This document shows positions 45,774 to 56,268 of a stretch of 64,000 nucleotides of DNA, in pieces. A program made the position numbers and the translations under genes. Position 1 is the stretch's first letter. The number at the start of each line of letters is the position of its first letter. This DNA is from Clostridiales bacterium. GTDB taxonomy: Bacteria; Bacillota; Clostridia; Clostridiales; Oxobacteraceae. The stretch spans positions 21,522 to 85,521 of the forward strand of contig JASEJN010000005.1 in the NCBI GenBank assembly GCA_030016385.1, read 5' to 3'. The notes under the pieces were generated by a model. That model was not told the origin of the DNA. It searched no databases and saw only the letters and a program-made list of their open reading frames with translations.

Positions 45774-46112
45774 ATGTCAAATTCGTTTGAAAAATCATTT
45801 AATTTGGGTTTGGGACTTTTGGCGTGTTCCCGGGAAAAAATTGAAGAACTGGTGGAGGAATTGGTCAGTAAAGGTGAAGTGGCAAAAAAAGATGCCCGGC
45901 AGTTTGCAGGCGAACTCATTAAGCGTGGTGAAGAGCAGCGGGAAGAACTGAAAAAATTGGTTCAGAGCGAGGTCACAAAGGCTCTGAATAATGCGAATGT
46001 AGCAACAAAAGAAGATATTGTTACAAAAGATGAAATCAGGAAAATTGTAAGAGAAGAGATACAAGAGGCATTTCGGGATCAAGGGTCTTCTAAAAATGAA
46101 GACATAAAGTAA
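45774..46112 (+). CDS. Phasin/PhaF-like coiled-coil protein
   Basis: The 112-residue protein has a short hydrophobic start (FNLGLGLLACSREKI) and a strongly charged helical body (EELVEELVSKGEVAKKDARQ ...). This matches small phasin-family proteins often found beside UbiB/ABC1 kinase genes. AAAGGAGGA precedes the ATG. No polyhydroxyalkanoate synthase is seen, so a storage-granule role is not supported here; a membrane or kinase-partner role is possible. Confidence 0.78.
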   Translation: MSNSFEKSFNLGLGLLACSREKIEELVEELVSKGEVAKKDARQFAGELIKRGEEQREELKKLVQSEVTKALNNANVATKEDIVTKDEIRKIVREEIQEAFRDQGSSKNEDIK

Positions 46113-46192
46113 AAAAGAAAATATAGCGAGAAAACCGATTGATTAAGGTATATTAAGTCCAAGCAAGGTTATCTTGCTATGTTGGGGGTGAC

Positions 46193-47881
46193 ATGATGGA
46201 TTACGGGCGCATGCGCATCAAAAGATATAAAGAGATTCTCACTGTATTTACGAAGTATGGGTTTGGAATGTTGTTCAGGCGATTTAGATTCCGTCATCCG
46301 CTAAGACTAAAAAACAGAATATCAGATCCGGCCTCCACTCCTGACAATGCTGAAATTTCTGCAGGAAAACGGCTGAGGCTGGCCTTGGAGGAACTAGGGC
46401 CGACATTCGTTAAGCTGGGTCAAATTTTAAGCATAAGGCAGGATATCCTGCCAGCCGAGCTTACTGAGGAACTTAAAAAGCTTCAGGATTCAGTGCAGCC
46501 CTTTCCATTTTCCGAGGTGAAGGCGATGATTGAAGTTGAATTTAAGGATGATCTGGATAATATCTATAAGGAATTTGACGAGAAGCCGCTGGCGGCGGCT
46601 TCCATTTCTCAGGTTCATCGAGCAAAACTGTTCTCAGGGAAACAGGTTGCCGTGAAGGTTCAAAGGCCGGGCATCGAAAAAATTATCGATCTGGATCTTG
46701 ACATCCTGAAGAGCATGGCGCATTTTATCGATCATCATACAAAGTATGGGAATTTTTATGATTTCAGCGGCATGATGGCGGATTTTGAGAAGACGATAAA
46801 AGCCGAACTGGACTTTACGAAAGAGGGAGAAAACGCGGACACCTTCATGCGTAATTTCAGCAGGGATGAAGGTGTAACGGTCCCAAGAGTAAAATGGATT
46901 TACACGACAAAACACATCCTTACAATGGAGTATTTTGATGCCATCAAGATCAGCGATTTAGAAGGGTTGGATCAGGCAGGTATTGACCGGAGAAAAATTG
47001 CCGAAAGGCTTGCGACGTCCATATGCAATCAAATACTTAGGGATGGTTTTTTTCACGCAGATCCCCATCCAGGCAATATTCAGGTCCTTCCGGACGGGAC
47101 AATTATATTTCTCGATATGGGAATGGTGGGACGCTTGGATGAAGCCCGTAAAGAAATGGTTTCTAAATTTTTTTTAGGTGTTGCATTCAAAGACAGCGAT
47201 ATGGTAGTCAGATCAATCCTGGATATGAACGTTGTGATCGACCGAAAAAATATAAATAATTTTGAAAGGGATATAGACACAATCATTGAGAAATACCTGA
47301 CCATGCCTATGAATGAGATCAAAATCGATGATTTACTTCGGGAAACATTTCATACTGCGTATTTGAATCATATTAAAATACCCCATGAATTTTCCTTGCT
47401 GGCAAAAACGCTTGGAACGCTTCAGGGACTGCTGGAAAAAATGGATCCGGAGCTTAACGCTCTCATAGTAGCCGAGCCAATCGCCAAAAGGCTCTTTTAT
47501 CAGTCTTTTTCAGCAAAAAAAATAAAAAGTCAAATCGGGAAAAGTTTATGGAACTACCACAAGTTTTTGAGCGAGTTACCGGCTGCAATGCGGAACATAC
47601 TTCGCAAAGCGGAAAATGAGGACTTTTCCGTTCAATTTGAAATGAAAGATATGAATACATTTCAAAGACGATTGGAACGGATCTCTAACAGAATATCCTT
47701 CAGTGTGATATTGCTCGCCGTAAGCATTATCATTGCCGGAGTTCTGATCAGCTCCGGTCTCAGCGCGGATACAAGCGGTGAAATGTATCTTTTCAATGTT
47801 ACTGTATTGAAAATAGGATTGGCATTTGCCATTCTGATCCTTTTAGGACTCATTATTTCAATGATTCGGTCGCGCCGCTGA
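46193..47881 (+). CDS. UbiB/ABC1/AarF atypical kinase
   Basis: The 562-residue protein has the family motifs: KxGQ in FVKLGQILSIRQDILP, the Ala-rich loop AAASISQVHRAKL, catalytic HADPHPGNIQ and metal-binding FLDMGMVG. Two C-terminal helices (about 500-520 and 535-555) anchor it. Two ATGs (46193, 46196) follow GGGGGTG; the second is better spaced. The family supports quinone or other lipid metabolism in many organisms. Last intact gene of the TetR-phasin unit; a decayed region begins 50 bases downstream. Confidence 0.92.
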   Translation: MMDYGRMRIKRYKEILTVFTKYGFGMLFRRFRFRHPLRLKNRISDPASTPDNAEISAGKRLRLALEELGPTFVKLGQILSIRQDILPAELTEELKKLQDSVQPFPFSEVKAMIEVEFKDDLDNIYKEFDEKPLAAASISQVHRAKLFSGKQVAVKVQRPGIEKIIDLDLDILKSMAHFIDHHTKYGNFYDFSGMMADFEKTIKAELDFTKEGENADTFMRNFSRDEGVTVPRVKWIYTTKHILTMEYFDAIKISDLEGLDQAGIDRRKIAERLATSICNQILRDGFFHADPHPGNIQVLPDGTIIFLDMGMVGRLDEARKEMVSKFFLGVAFKDSDMVVRSILDMNVVIDRKNINNFERDIDTIIEKYLTMPMNEIKIDDLLRETFHTAYLNHIKIPHEFSLLAKTLGTLQGLLEKMDPELNALIVAEPIAKRLFYQSFSAKKIKSQIGKSLWNYHKFLSELPAAMRNILRKAENEDFSVQFEMKDMNTFQRRLERISNRISFSVILLAVSIIIAGVLISSGLSADTSGEMYLFNVTVLKIGLAFAILILLGLIISMIRSRR

Positions 47882-47931
47882 AAATATAAAAACAAAATGA
47901 GCAACGTCAATGAAGGGAATGACAAACAAGG

Positions 47932-48855
47932 GTGGATAATATCCTGAAGCATATCACCGGTCCCGACGATATAAAGGGTTTGAGGATAGAGCAATTGAAG
48001 CAATTAGCTGACGAGAGCAGAGCGTATCTGATAGAAACCATATCCGAAACAGGAGGGCACTTGGCTTCCAATCTGGGGGTGGTAGAACTCACAATTGCGC
48101 TTCATAATGTCTTTTGAAGCGCTTAATGACGCCGGACGGTCACTCACAAATTTGATCGTGATCTTAAACGACAACGAATTTTCCATAAGCAAAAATGTAG
48201 GAGGCCTTTCAAGATATTTATCGCAAATAAGAACGGAACCTGCCTACTTTAAAGTAAAGGAAGTTTTGAAAAAGGCTTTCGTCAGGATACCCGGTATTGG
48301 TACGGACATTGCCGGAGGACTGGACAGGATCAAAGGTTCGGTCAAATATCTGATTATGCAACGAACATTATTTGAAGATCTTGGATTCAAGTATTTTGGT
48401 CCCATAGACGGACATGACTTAAGGGAACTGACCGCATCTTTTCGAAGGCCAAATTTATAAAAGGGCCGTTATTGATACACGTTCATACGCAGAAAGGGAA
48501 AGGGTACAAACCTGCGGAAGATAATCCTAAGGCCTTCCACTGCGTATCCTCTTTTGAAATCAAAACAGGTAAAATCCATAGTTATATGGGAGAAAATTAT
48601 TCAGATGTTTTTGGAAAAGAGATGTTAAGGCTCGCAGAAGAAAAAGATGAGCTTATAGCGATTACCGCCGCCATGAGGGATGGTACGGGACTTGTGGAAT
48701 TTTCAAAGAAGTATCCAAAAAGGTTTTTTGATGTAGGAATCGCCGAGGAGCATGCCGTGACATTTGCCGCGGGTATGGCCAAAGGCGGGTTGATTCCTGT
48801 TTTTGCGGTATATTCTTCATTTTTGCAGCGGGCGTATGATCAGATTATCCATCAT
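47932..48855 (+). pseudogene. dxs: Decayed 1-deoxy-D-xylulose-5-phosphate synthase gene
   Basis: Three reading-frame pieces align in order with Dxs. Piece one (47932-48117) gives the N-terminus ([20 protein letters not shown]). It jumps at about 48110 straight to piece two ([28 protein letters not shown]), losing roughly 85-90 residues that include the thiamine-diphosphate GDG motif. At about 48447 a one-base shift moves the frame into piece three (AKFIKGPLLIHVHTQKGKGY, then VGIAEEHAVTFAAGMAKGG and SSFLQRAYDQIIHH), which stops matching Dxs at 48855. The C-terminal third is absent. It cannot make functional enzyme. Confidence 0.9.
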
Positions 48856-49437
48856 ATTTCTGTGAAGGATATTGTAAAAGATTGCGGATTAACAAGGCAA
48901 GCATTTTATTACCATTTTAAGGACAAGTATGATCTTATAAACTGGATTTATTATACAGAAACAGCCCGTTTCATGAGTTCGTATAACAATGTGGAGCATT
49001 GGTTGGACGGCATGGTGGATTTGTGTAATTACATGCGGCAGAATAGGACGTTTTATATGAATGCTCTCAATACAACCGGACAAAACTCTTTTCAGGAATA
49101 TTTGCATAATTACATTCAAAATATTTCGATCTCTGCAATAGAAAATATTCAAAATACAGAATATGATGAAAACAAGTGGGGCTTTACCATTAAATTTATA
49201 TCCACTGCTTTTGTCGGTATGATTGTTAGATGGGCTTACAATGGGATGAAAGAGGATCCGGCCGAGTATGTAGCGAAGATGCGAAGTATATTTGATGGAA
49301 GTGTTCTTGGCGAATTGGAAAACCCAAAAATGAGATGTTTACAGGGAATCCGAGTGTTTATTTTTGAAACTATAAAGGCTCTGTTTACTTTGGCTGTAAA
49401 GAATATATGGGAGATAAGACCGGAAAATTTGCAATAA
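48856..49437 (+). pseudogene. TetR-family gene lacking its 5' end, fused in frame to the dxs remnant
   Basis: From 48856 the open frame that began as Dxs continues as a TetR regulator of the dihydroxyacetone-kinase-activator-like type: ISVKDIVKDCGLTRQAFYYH, then KYDLINWIYYTETARFM and a full ligand domain to the stop at 49437. The first part of the helix-turn-helix domain (about 25 residues) is missing. The open frame 48472-49437 would give a 321-residue Dxs-TetR chimera, but there is no clear promoter or ribosome site. Confidence 0.85.
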
Positions 49438-49471
49438 GATGCAAAAGTTTCGGATAGGCCTTTTTGGTTAA

Positions 49472-49756
49472 ATGGATTGGCATGCATCCGCTTATCGCCA
49501 GGTCCGTCACTTCCGCGAAACAAAACCGCTGTTCACCATGGATTTTTGGAACGATGGCGAGTATGCAGGAGGCTGTATCGCTGGCGGGCGAAGATACTTG
49601 CATATCAATGCAGCAGGCGATATCGAGCCGTGCGCGTTCATTCATTATTCGGATTCAAATATCCATGAGAAAAAGCTTCTGGACGCGCTTCGATCTCCAC
49701 TGTTCATACAATATCATAAAAATCAGCCGTTTAATAACAACCGGTATTCTCTATAA
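49472..49756 (+). pseudogene. C-terminal fragment of a radical SAM/SPASM protein
   Basis: The frame encodes KPLFTMDFWNDGEYAGGCIA, then GGRRYLHINAAGDIEPCAFI and HYSDSNIHEKKLLDALRSPL, which resembles the C-terminal region of radical SAM proteins with a SPASM-like Cys pattern. The CxxxCxxC domain is absent and the end is lost as well (about 94 residues remain). Part of the same decayed block as the dxs and plsY remnants. Confidence 0.75.
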
Positions 49757-49922
49757 GCGTAAGAAAAGAAAAATAACCGTTCGTTGATCTATGAGATTAT
49801 GGATTTAAAGATAAATGATATTGTTATTAAATAAAAAATTGCTTTGAAGTTATTACTCAGATGGGTATGAAAATGCAAAAATTACATAAACAAAATCAGC
49901 ACCGTAAAGGAGGGTGACGAAC

Positions 49923-50066
49923 TTGTCAGTGCTTTTATTTATTGTGACGGCGGTTGCAGCTTATATGCTCGGAGGAATCAACGGCTCGATCATCACCTCT
50001 CAATGCATCTATCATAAAGACATCCGCGATTTTGGTAGCGGTAATCCGGGGTTGACGAATTTTTAA
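49923..50066 (+). pseudogene. plsY: 5' fragment of glycerol-3-phosphate acyltransferase gene
   Basis: A TTG preceded by AGGAGGGTGACGAAC opens a 47-codon frame: AAYMLGGINGSIITSQCIYH, then KDIRDFGSGNPGLTNF and stop. This is the PlsY N-terminus with its GSGNPGxTN motif. The remaining three quarters (about 150 residues) are missing downstream. The ribosome site is intact, so the loss may be recent. A weak hairpin (GACGC...GCGTC, 50151-50168) with a T-rich tail lies after it; otherwise I see nothing up to the next gene. Confidence 0.8.
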
Positions 50067-50342
50067 TGGCAGAGAATCAAAGCTTGTCGTATATCGGGAA
50101 AAAGAAGTGTAATGCATATCGACGGTTTTATTGAAACTTCAATCATTAGGGACGCATATCAAAGCGTCGTATTTTATTTATACAAGAAAGTTTATCACAA
50201 AAATAGGTTCTGCATAATTTTGAAAAGTATAGTATGGTATGGTAATGGAGATGATATTAGAATAAAAATCGATTTTAGATAAATTGATAATTTGGACGTA
50301 TTTGCGTTTGTAAAAGCTTTCTTTGGAAGGATGTGGTTTCAT

Positions 50343-52391
50343 GTGGACAATCAAAAGAAAATACCAAATAGGTTGATAAATGAGAAGTCACCCTATTTGC
50401 TGCAACATGCTTATAACCCTGTCGACTGGTATCCATGGGGGAAAGAGGCATTTGAAAAAGCAGAACTTGAAGATAAGCCTGTTTTCTTGAGTATTGGTTA
50501 TTCAACCTGCCACTGGTGCCATGTGATGGAAAGGGAAAGCTTTGAGGATGGTGAAGTGGCTGATGTCCTAAACAAATATTTTATATCCGTCAAAGTCGAC
50601 AGGGAAGAGAGGCCGGACATCGACAGCATATATATGGATATTTGCCAGATGATGAATGGAAATGGAGGATGGCCTCTTACGATAATCATGACTCCGGATA
50701 AAAAGCCTTTTTTTACAGGGACATACTTTCCCAAAAATAACAGGTACGGGCACCCCGGCCTTATAGAAATACTTAATGCGGCATGGGAAAGCTGGCATAA
50801 AAAAAGAGCACAAATAGCCGAATTGGGAGACAGCATCGTTGAGACTATAAACAGCGATGATAAGGGTAAAGAGACTAATGTGTGCGGCATGGATACGGTA
50901 GAGAGGGCATTTAAGCGGCTTGCAGGAATATTTGATGCTGTCTATGGTGGGTTTGGCAATGCTCCAAAATTTCCTATGCCTCACATCTTGCTTTTTCTAC
51001 TGCGCTATATGAATGTTACAGAGGATAATAATGCTCTTGAAATCGTAAATAAGACTTTAGAGTCTATGTATAAGGGCGGCATATTCGATCATATAGGGTT
51101 TGGATTTTCAAGATATTCCACGGATAGAAAGTGGCTTGTACCCCATTTTGAAAAGATGCTGTATGATAATGCGCTTTTATCCATAGCCTATGCCGAAGGT
51201 TATGCTGTTACCAAAAGAAAACTGTACAGGGATGTTTGCAAAAAAATATTGGCTTATGCGCTAAGAAATATGAAGTCAAGGGATGGAGGGTTTTATTGCG
51301 CTGAAGATGCTGACTCGGAAGGCGTAGAGGGGAAATTTTATTTATGGACGAAAGATGAAATAGAATCAGTAATCGGAAAAGCGGATGCGAAGATTTTCTG
51401 CGGCATTTATGGCATAGATGCCAAGGGCAATTTTGGCGGAAAATGCATACCGAATCTTATAAATACAGATATAGACGGCCTTGAAAACGACGCAACATTG
51501 ACCTCCAGACTTGAATGCATGATAAATAAACTTTATGAATACAGAGAAAAGAGGATTCACCCTTTTAAGGATGACAAGATACTGACATCTGTAAACGGGT
51601 TGATGATAGCCTCCCTTGCATATGCTGGGAGAATATTTGCCGATAAAGTATACATATCGGCTGCTAAAGACTGTGCCGATTTTGTTCTCGATCATTTGGT
51701 TAGAGATGATGGAAGGCTTATGGCAAGATACCGTGAGGGCGATGCATCATATTTGGGATATCTTGATGATTATTCGTTTTTCATATATGGATTGATACAG
51801 TTATATGAATCTACATTTGATCTTAAATATTTAGAAAAGGCAGCAGGATTGAACAATGACATGATTAGATTTTTTTGGGATAAAGAAGACGGCGGGTTCT
51901 TTTCATATGGAAGCGACAGCGAAAAACTTATAGCAAGGCCAAAGCAGGTTTATGACGGTGCCGTTCCCTCCGGTAATTCTGTAGCCGCCTATAATCTGAT
52001 GATGCTTGCAAAGATTACCAAAGATACGGCTCTTGAAGACAAAGCCAATAAACTGTTCGAAACATTTTCCAGAAAAGTGAATGATAATCCATGTTCATAC
52101 TGTTTCTTTTTAGCCGCACTCTTGTTGAGTATAAACCATGGAGAAGAAATAGTGATTTCGGGCTCAGATGCAAACGCTTATGATATGCTGAGTGAAATCA
52201 ACAGGAGGTATATGCCTTTTTCATCTGTGGTTTTAAATGATGGAAAGCACTATGATATATTGACTTATTTGAAGGATATGCCGGAAGTCTGCGGTAAAAC
52301 TGCGGCATATTTATGCCGCAATTTTACATGCAACCGTCCGGTTACAGAAAAAGCTGCATTTGCCGAAATGCTGGATAAACAGCATGACTGA
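50343..52391 (+). CDS. YyaL-type thioredoxin-domain (DUF255) protein
   Basis: The protein of about 682 residues starts with the highly conserved [20 protein letters not shown], followed by a thioredoxin-like domain with the CxxC motif ([17 protein letters not shown]). A large (alpha/alpha)6-barrel region follows, as in N-acylglucosamine-epimerase-like enzymes ([31 protein letters not shown]). The GTG at 50343 is preferred, 12 bases after GGAAGG; an ATG at 50331 abuts that site. The family is widespread and related to animal SPATA20, but its reaction is not known. Monocistronic. Confidence 0.87.
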   Translation: MDNQKKIPNRLINEKSPYLLQHAYNPVDWYPWGKEAFEKAELEDKPVFLSIGYSTCHWCHVMERESFEDGEVADVLNKYFISVKVDREERPDIDSIYMDICQMMNGNGGWPLTIIMTPDKKPFFTGTYFPKNNRYGHPGLIEILNAAWESWHKKRAQIAELGDSIVETINSDDKGKETNVCGMDTVERAFKRLAGIFDAVYGGFGNAPKFPMPHILLFLLRYMNVTEDNNALEIVNKTLESMYKGGIFDHIGFGFSRYSTDRKWLVPHFEKMLYDNALLSIAYAEGYAVTKRKLYRDVCKKILAYALRNMKSRDGGFYCAEDADSEGVEGKFYLWTKDEIESVIGKADAKIFCGIYGIDAKGNFGGKCIPNLINTDIDGLENDATLTSRLECMINKLYEYREKRIHPFKDDKILTSVNGLMIASLAYAGRIFADKVYISAAKDCADFVLDHLVRDDGRLMARYREGDASYLGYLDDYSFFIYGLIQLYESTFDLKYLEKAAGLNNDMIRFFWDKEDGGFFSYGSDSEKLIARPKQVYDGAVPSGNSVAAYNLMMLAKITKDTALEDKANKLFETFSRKVNDNPCSYCFFLAALLLSINHGEEIVISGSDANAYDMLSEINRRYMPFSSVVLNDGKHYDILTYLKDMPEVCGKTAAYLCRNFTCNRPVTEKAAFAEMLDKQHD

Positions 52392-52462
52392 GTGAATGAT
52401 TGCCAAGGAAGAAGTTTTTATACTGCGCTAAAGAATAGATTATCAAGATGCAAGCTTTGCTG

Positions 52463-53326
52463 CTAAGGCAATTGGCCTTCGCGTTTTACCTGAAGGTCTA
52501 TCTCTTCTGTAATATTGCAAAGATCCGGAAACAGTGAGAATCTCGTTATGCCATAACGTGTCAGTTGCTCTTTGATAAAGTTTATGCTTTCTGATGCGAT
52601 AGAAATTTTAAAAAGGTAGTCGGAGGCATCATTGAACATATTAAGAGGAACAATTTTTTTCGTATGGGGAAAGACCGTGAATACTCCTCTTTGAGCTAAT
52701 ATTCTTGGATTATTTATTGGTCCTACTATGGCTGCAGGTTTTTTCGTTTTTAAGATATTGGCATTCGGGCCAAAGAGGGTATTGACCGGTTTTTCATCTA
52801 TATTCGGGATATAACCCGGCTTTACAAAGCTGTAGAATGAAAAAGCTTCATTGAGTTTAACAGGGCTTAGGACCCAGACAGCCGCATCATTTCCTACACT
52901 GGATGGAAGCTGGTCTATTGAGAAGAAAAGTGCAACAAATGCATCGCGGGACCAGTCCATCAATCTTGTCGGTACTCCATAATGCTGCATCAAAAATAAC
53001 CAGTGCCAGTATGCTGCCGAATTATCCGCTATAGGGTATGGCGGTACGCATTGCACATCGGGAATTGCAAGAGATTTAAACTTCGAAAGATATACTATTT
53101 CAAGCTCGGGGTTCAAGGGTTTTCTGCCTATCTTCGGTATAAGATCGAATTTTGCGTCAGGCTGACCACGATACCAGAGTTCACATTTTTTATTGTTAGG
53201 GGGACATATATCCTTGAATGCCATATCTATTATCCTGAGGTACTGCTGCACTGAGCCAGCCCTCCCTATGGTCCTGACGAGTGAACTTTCAGTAGCTGCT
53301 TTTCTATATTCTGCATCAATATTCAC
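52463..53326 (-). CDS. FRG-domain protein
   Basis: The 287-residue protein has the FRG domain hallmarks: CELWYRGQPDAKFDLIPKIG, then FLMQHYGVPTRLMDWSRDAF with VALFFSI. GTG start nine bases after AGGAGG. The domain is named for a conserved Phe-Arg-Gly-like motif and is found in mobile and defence-like settings as well as alone. No partner toxin, nuclease or integrase gene is beside it here. Function unknown. Confidence 0.85.
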   Translation of the reverse strand: MNIDAEYRKAATESSLVRTIGRAGSVQQYLRIIDMAFKDICPPNNKKCELWYRGQPDAKFDLIPKIGRKPLNPELEIVYLSKFKSLAIPDVQCVPPYPIADNSAAYWHWLFLMQHYGVPTRLMDWSRDAFVALFFSIDQLPSSVGNDAAVWVLSPVKLNEAFSFYSFVKPGYIPNIDEKPVNTLFGPNANILKTKKPAAIVGPINNPRILAQRGVFTVFPHTKKIVPLNMFNDASDYLFKISIASESINFIKEQLTRYGITRFSLFPDLCNITEEIDLQVKREGQLP

Positions 53327-53578
53327 TTTTTCGATCCTCCTTTATTAGCAGATATTAGCAGAGTATGTAAAGGATCATGAATTGTGACTTATTTGCCGAA
53401 ATATCGACATATTTTAAAATGTATGGATTATGGGTGCATATTTTATATTCGAAATCAAAAATTGAAGTATAATATAAGAGTATGGCGTATATTCTTCAAA
53501 CAGTTTTGATATACTTGATATAGCCATAAGAGTATAGATTTAAATAACATGATGGATTGAATCCGGAGAGGGGCATTT

Positions 53579-54931
53579 ATGGAAATTCTTGATAATAAAT
53601 TGATGGATATAGTAAATAGAAAAGGGTTGGAGAAATGTTTGTTAAATTGCAATTTCGGGTTGGAGAAAGAAAATATAAGAGTCGATGAAACGGGGAGGCT
53701 TGTCCAAACTCCGCATCCTGCAATTTTCGGAAACAGGTTAAAGAATCCATATATAAAGACTGATTTTTCCGAAAGCCAGGTGGAGATGGCAACTCCTGTG
53801 TGCCATACGATAGAGGATACATATAATTCGCTGGAGATGATTCACGATACTGTATGCCTGAACATAGGAGGCGAATACCTGTGGCCTCAGAGCAACCCGC
53901 CGGCTCTTCCAGAGGAGGATGAAATACCTATAGCCAACATGGGCGATGAATATGAAGACAGGTTCAGGGCTGTGTTAGCCATGAAATATGGAAGGAAGAG
54001 GCAGGTGATAAGCGGCATACACTACAATTTTTCATTTGATGAGGCATTTATAGATTCTATTTGCGGGGAATTCCCGGATGAGGGAAGCTTTATGGATTTT
54101 AGAAATAAATTATACCTTAAAATATGCAGAAATTTTATGAGATACAGATGGATGCTTATATATATGACAGGAGCAAGTCCGGTATTTCACGACACGTTTA
54201 TAAAGAAATATGTTGATGAAAGCTGCAGGATGGCTGATGGCACATGCTATTATCAGAACATGGTCTCTTTAAGGAACAGTGATTATGGCTATAAAAACAG
54301 GAATAATTTTTATATCCCTTTTGACTCTGTTGACGGATATGTCGGTGAAATAAAAAAATATGTCGATTCAGGAGAGCTTCAGGATATTTGCGAGTTTTAC
54401 GGGCCTATAAGGTTAAAGACGGGAAATGATGATAATCTGTCCCATGAGCTTATAGAAAAGGGCATACAATATATAGAAATAAGGATTCTGGATTTGAATC
54501 CGCTGTATAAAATCGGAATAAGCAGGGGCATATTATATTTTATACATATGTTTCTCCTGTATATGCTGTTTAAGGACGATGAAACATATGATATGCAAAA
54601 CCATCTGACGGCCGAAAAGAATGCACAGATTATATCGTTTCAAGGAAGACAGGAAGGGTTATTTTTGTACGATGATAGTAGCTGCAGCGTGCCATTTAAG
54701 GACAAGGCTCTTGATATATTAAACGCTATGCTTGAAATGCTAAAATGCCTGAATCTTGATAGTGAATATTTAAGTGGACTGATAGAAGAAGCTAAAGATA
54801 TGGTAAAGAATCCTTCAAAGACATTTTCAGGCATTATATTTGATGAAGCCAGGGAAAAATCCTACATGGGCTTTCATATGGGAAAAGCAGTTAAATATTT
54901 GAATGAGAGCAGGAAAAAGATAATAGTTTAA
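53579..54931 (+). CDS. gshA: Glutamate-cysteine ligase
   Basis: The 450-residue protein matches the gamma-glutamylcysteine synthetase domain found alone in proteobacteria and as the N-terminal half of GshF: NFGLEKENIRVDETGRL, then TDFSESQVEMATPV, EYLWPQSNPPAL, and YIEIRILDLNPLYKIGISR. GAGAGGGGC precedes the ATG. It joins glutamate and cysteine. No ATP-grasp glutathione synthetase domain or gshB gene is nearby, so the cell may stop at gamma-glutamylcysteine or encode the second enzyme elsewhere. Confidence 0.9.
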   Translation: MEILDNKLMDIVNRKGLEKCLLNCNFGLEKENIRVDETGRLVQTPHPAIFGNRLKNPYIKTDFSESQVEMATPVCHTIEDTYNSLEMIHDTVCLNIGGEYLWPQSNPPALPEEDEIPIANMGDEYEDRFRAVLAMKYGRKRQVISGIHYNFSFDEAFIDSICGEFPDEGSFMDFRNKLYLKICRNFMRYRWMLIYMTGASPVFHDTFIKKYVDESCRMADGTCYYQNMVSLRNSDYGYKNRNNFYIPFDSVDGYVGEIKKYVDSGELQDICEFYGPIRLKTGNDDNLSHELIEKGIQYIEIRILDLNPLYKIGISRGILYFIHMFLLYMLFKDDETYDMQNHLTAEKNAQIISFQGRQEGLFLYDDSSCSVPFKDKALDILNAMLEMLKCLNLDSEYLSGLIEEAKDMVKNPSKTFSGIIFDEAREKSYMGFHMGKAVKYLNESRKKIIV

Positions 54932-55028
54932 GACTAATTAATATCCGCCAATGTATTTCTATTTACAAAGCTATCTAAATTAAAGCCATATAAATGGCGA
55001 TGTTTCAGTGTAAGGGGAGATGTTTAAA

Positions 55029-56006
55029 ATGGGTTTAAGTTTCAGAAAATCTGTAAAGCTGGGAGGTGGAACAAGATTGAACATCAGCAAAAGCGGAATA
55101 GGCATAAGCAGCGGAATAAAAGGTTTGCGTGTAGGCGTGGGACCTAAGGGATTAAGGACGACAGCCTCTATTCCGGGGACAGGAATAAGATATACGAAAC
55201 AAAAATCGTTGAAAAGTCCAAGCAGGGTTGATTATGGGCCGGTTAATTCAAATCAGGGGTACATACCTGCATATTTGATAATTCCCAAAGTGCCTTTTAA
55301 ATATTTCGCTTTGACATTGATTTTGTTTCCTTTAATCTTAATAGGCTGCTTTGCGCCGCCGTTCCTTCTTGTAACTTTAGCCGTGGCAATTGCAGATATT
55401 ATTGTCTGCAATACGAAAGGTTATAAAATCTTAATGAATACGCAAAAAGCCATAAAGGCTTTTGAATCGTCAAATAATCCAAAATGTTATAAATATGCGG
55501 GGAAGGTTTTGCAATATGATCCCGATAACTATACGGCAGAAGCATTTATGGCAATGAAGTATTCCGATGAATTGAATAGTGAAATGGTTATAAAAATAAT
55601 GACTTTACTGCCTCCGGCATACCTTGACTTATCGATGCAGTACAGGCTTGCGGCTGCTTATTGCGACACAAAGCAATATAAACCCGCAATACCTTTATTC
55701 CAGCAAATAATCAAGGAATCGGACGGAGATCTTTTCCCATACGAGCTATTGGCGGAATCATTTTTTAATATAGGCGAAACAAGTTTGGCATTGGATACAT
55801 GCACTGAAGCCCTGAAGCACAGAAAAAAGAAATCAGAAAAGGAATCTTACCGATATGAGCTCAGATACACTAAAGCCCAGTGCTATATTAAAATGGGTAT
55901 GGAAAAAGACGCATTGAAGGAACTAAATGTAATATATTCACATGACATCGGCTTCAAAGATGTCGGGCAGCTAAGGGAAAAGTTATTGAACAAAAAAGGC
56001 CAGTAA
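55029..56006 (+). CDS. DUF4236 membrane protein with TPR-like repeats
   Basis: The protein of 325 residues starts with a DUF4236 domain (GLSFRKSVKLGGGTRLNISK, SGIGISSGIKGLRVGVGPKG). Two hydrophobic segments follow (about 90-135). The C-terminal part consists of TPR-type helical hairpins (YRLAAAYCDTKQYKPAIPLF, LLAESFFNIGETSLALDTC). The ATG at 55029 is chosen because AGGGGAG ends nine bases before it; the ATG at 55020 abuts the site. Function unknown. Monocistronic, followed by the palindromic repeat. Confidence 0.85.
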   Translation: MGLSFRKSVKLGGGTRLNISKSGIGISSGIKGLRVGVGPKGLRTTASIPGTGIRYTKQKSLKSPSRVDYGPVNSNQGYIPAYLIIPKVPFKYFALTLILFPLILIGCFAPPFLLVTLAVAIADIIVCNTKGYKILMNTQKAIKAFESSNNPKCYKYAGKVLQYDPDNYTAEAFMAMKYSDELNSEMVIKIMTLLPPAYLDLSMQYRLAAAYCDTKQYKPAIPLFQQIIKESDGDLFPYELLAESFFNIGETSLALDTCTEALKHRKKKSEKESYRYELRYTKAQCYIKMGMEKDALKELNVIYSHDIGFKDVGQLREKLLNKKGQ

Positions 56007-56036
56007 CTATGTAGTTTTTCCAACGATTTATGAATA

Positions 56037-56254
56037 ATAAGTTGTATGACGAATGAGCATTATGAAAGTTTTGAAGTTTTGATAAGTTCTTGGCTTTGCT
56101 GCCGAAAAGAATCCTTAGAGCTTTTGATTGTCTGAACGTACGTGAGTTTCAAAAGCTCTTGGATTATCAAGGCTGCAAGCTATAGAACTTACAAAACTTG
56201 AATCTGGCGAATGAGTGTTCAAAATAACATAAGTTCAAATTACGAATCGAAGTT
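56037..56254 (-). repeat. Dispersed palindromic repeat, reverse orientation
   Basis: This copy is the reverse complement of 10458-10713: it shares GAATGAGCATTATGAAAG, AAGTTCTTGGCTTTGCTG, AATCCTTAGAGCTTTTGA, TTTCAAAAGCTCTTGGATT and TTACGAATCGAAGTT. It lacks about 40 bases of the outer end next to the DUF4236 gene. It lies between two convergent genes. Confidence 0.85.
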
Positions 56255-56268
56255 AAACATGGTCTATC

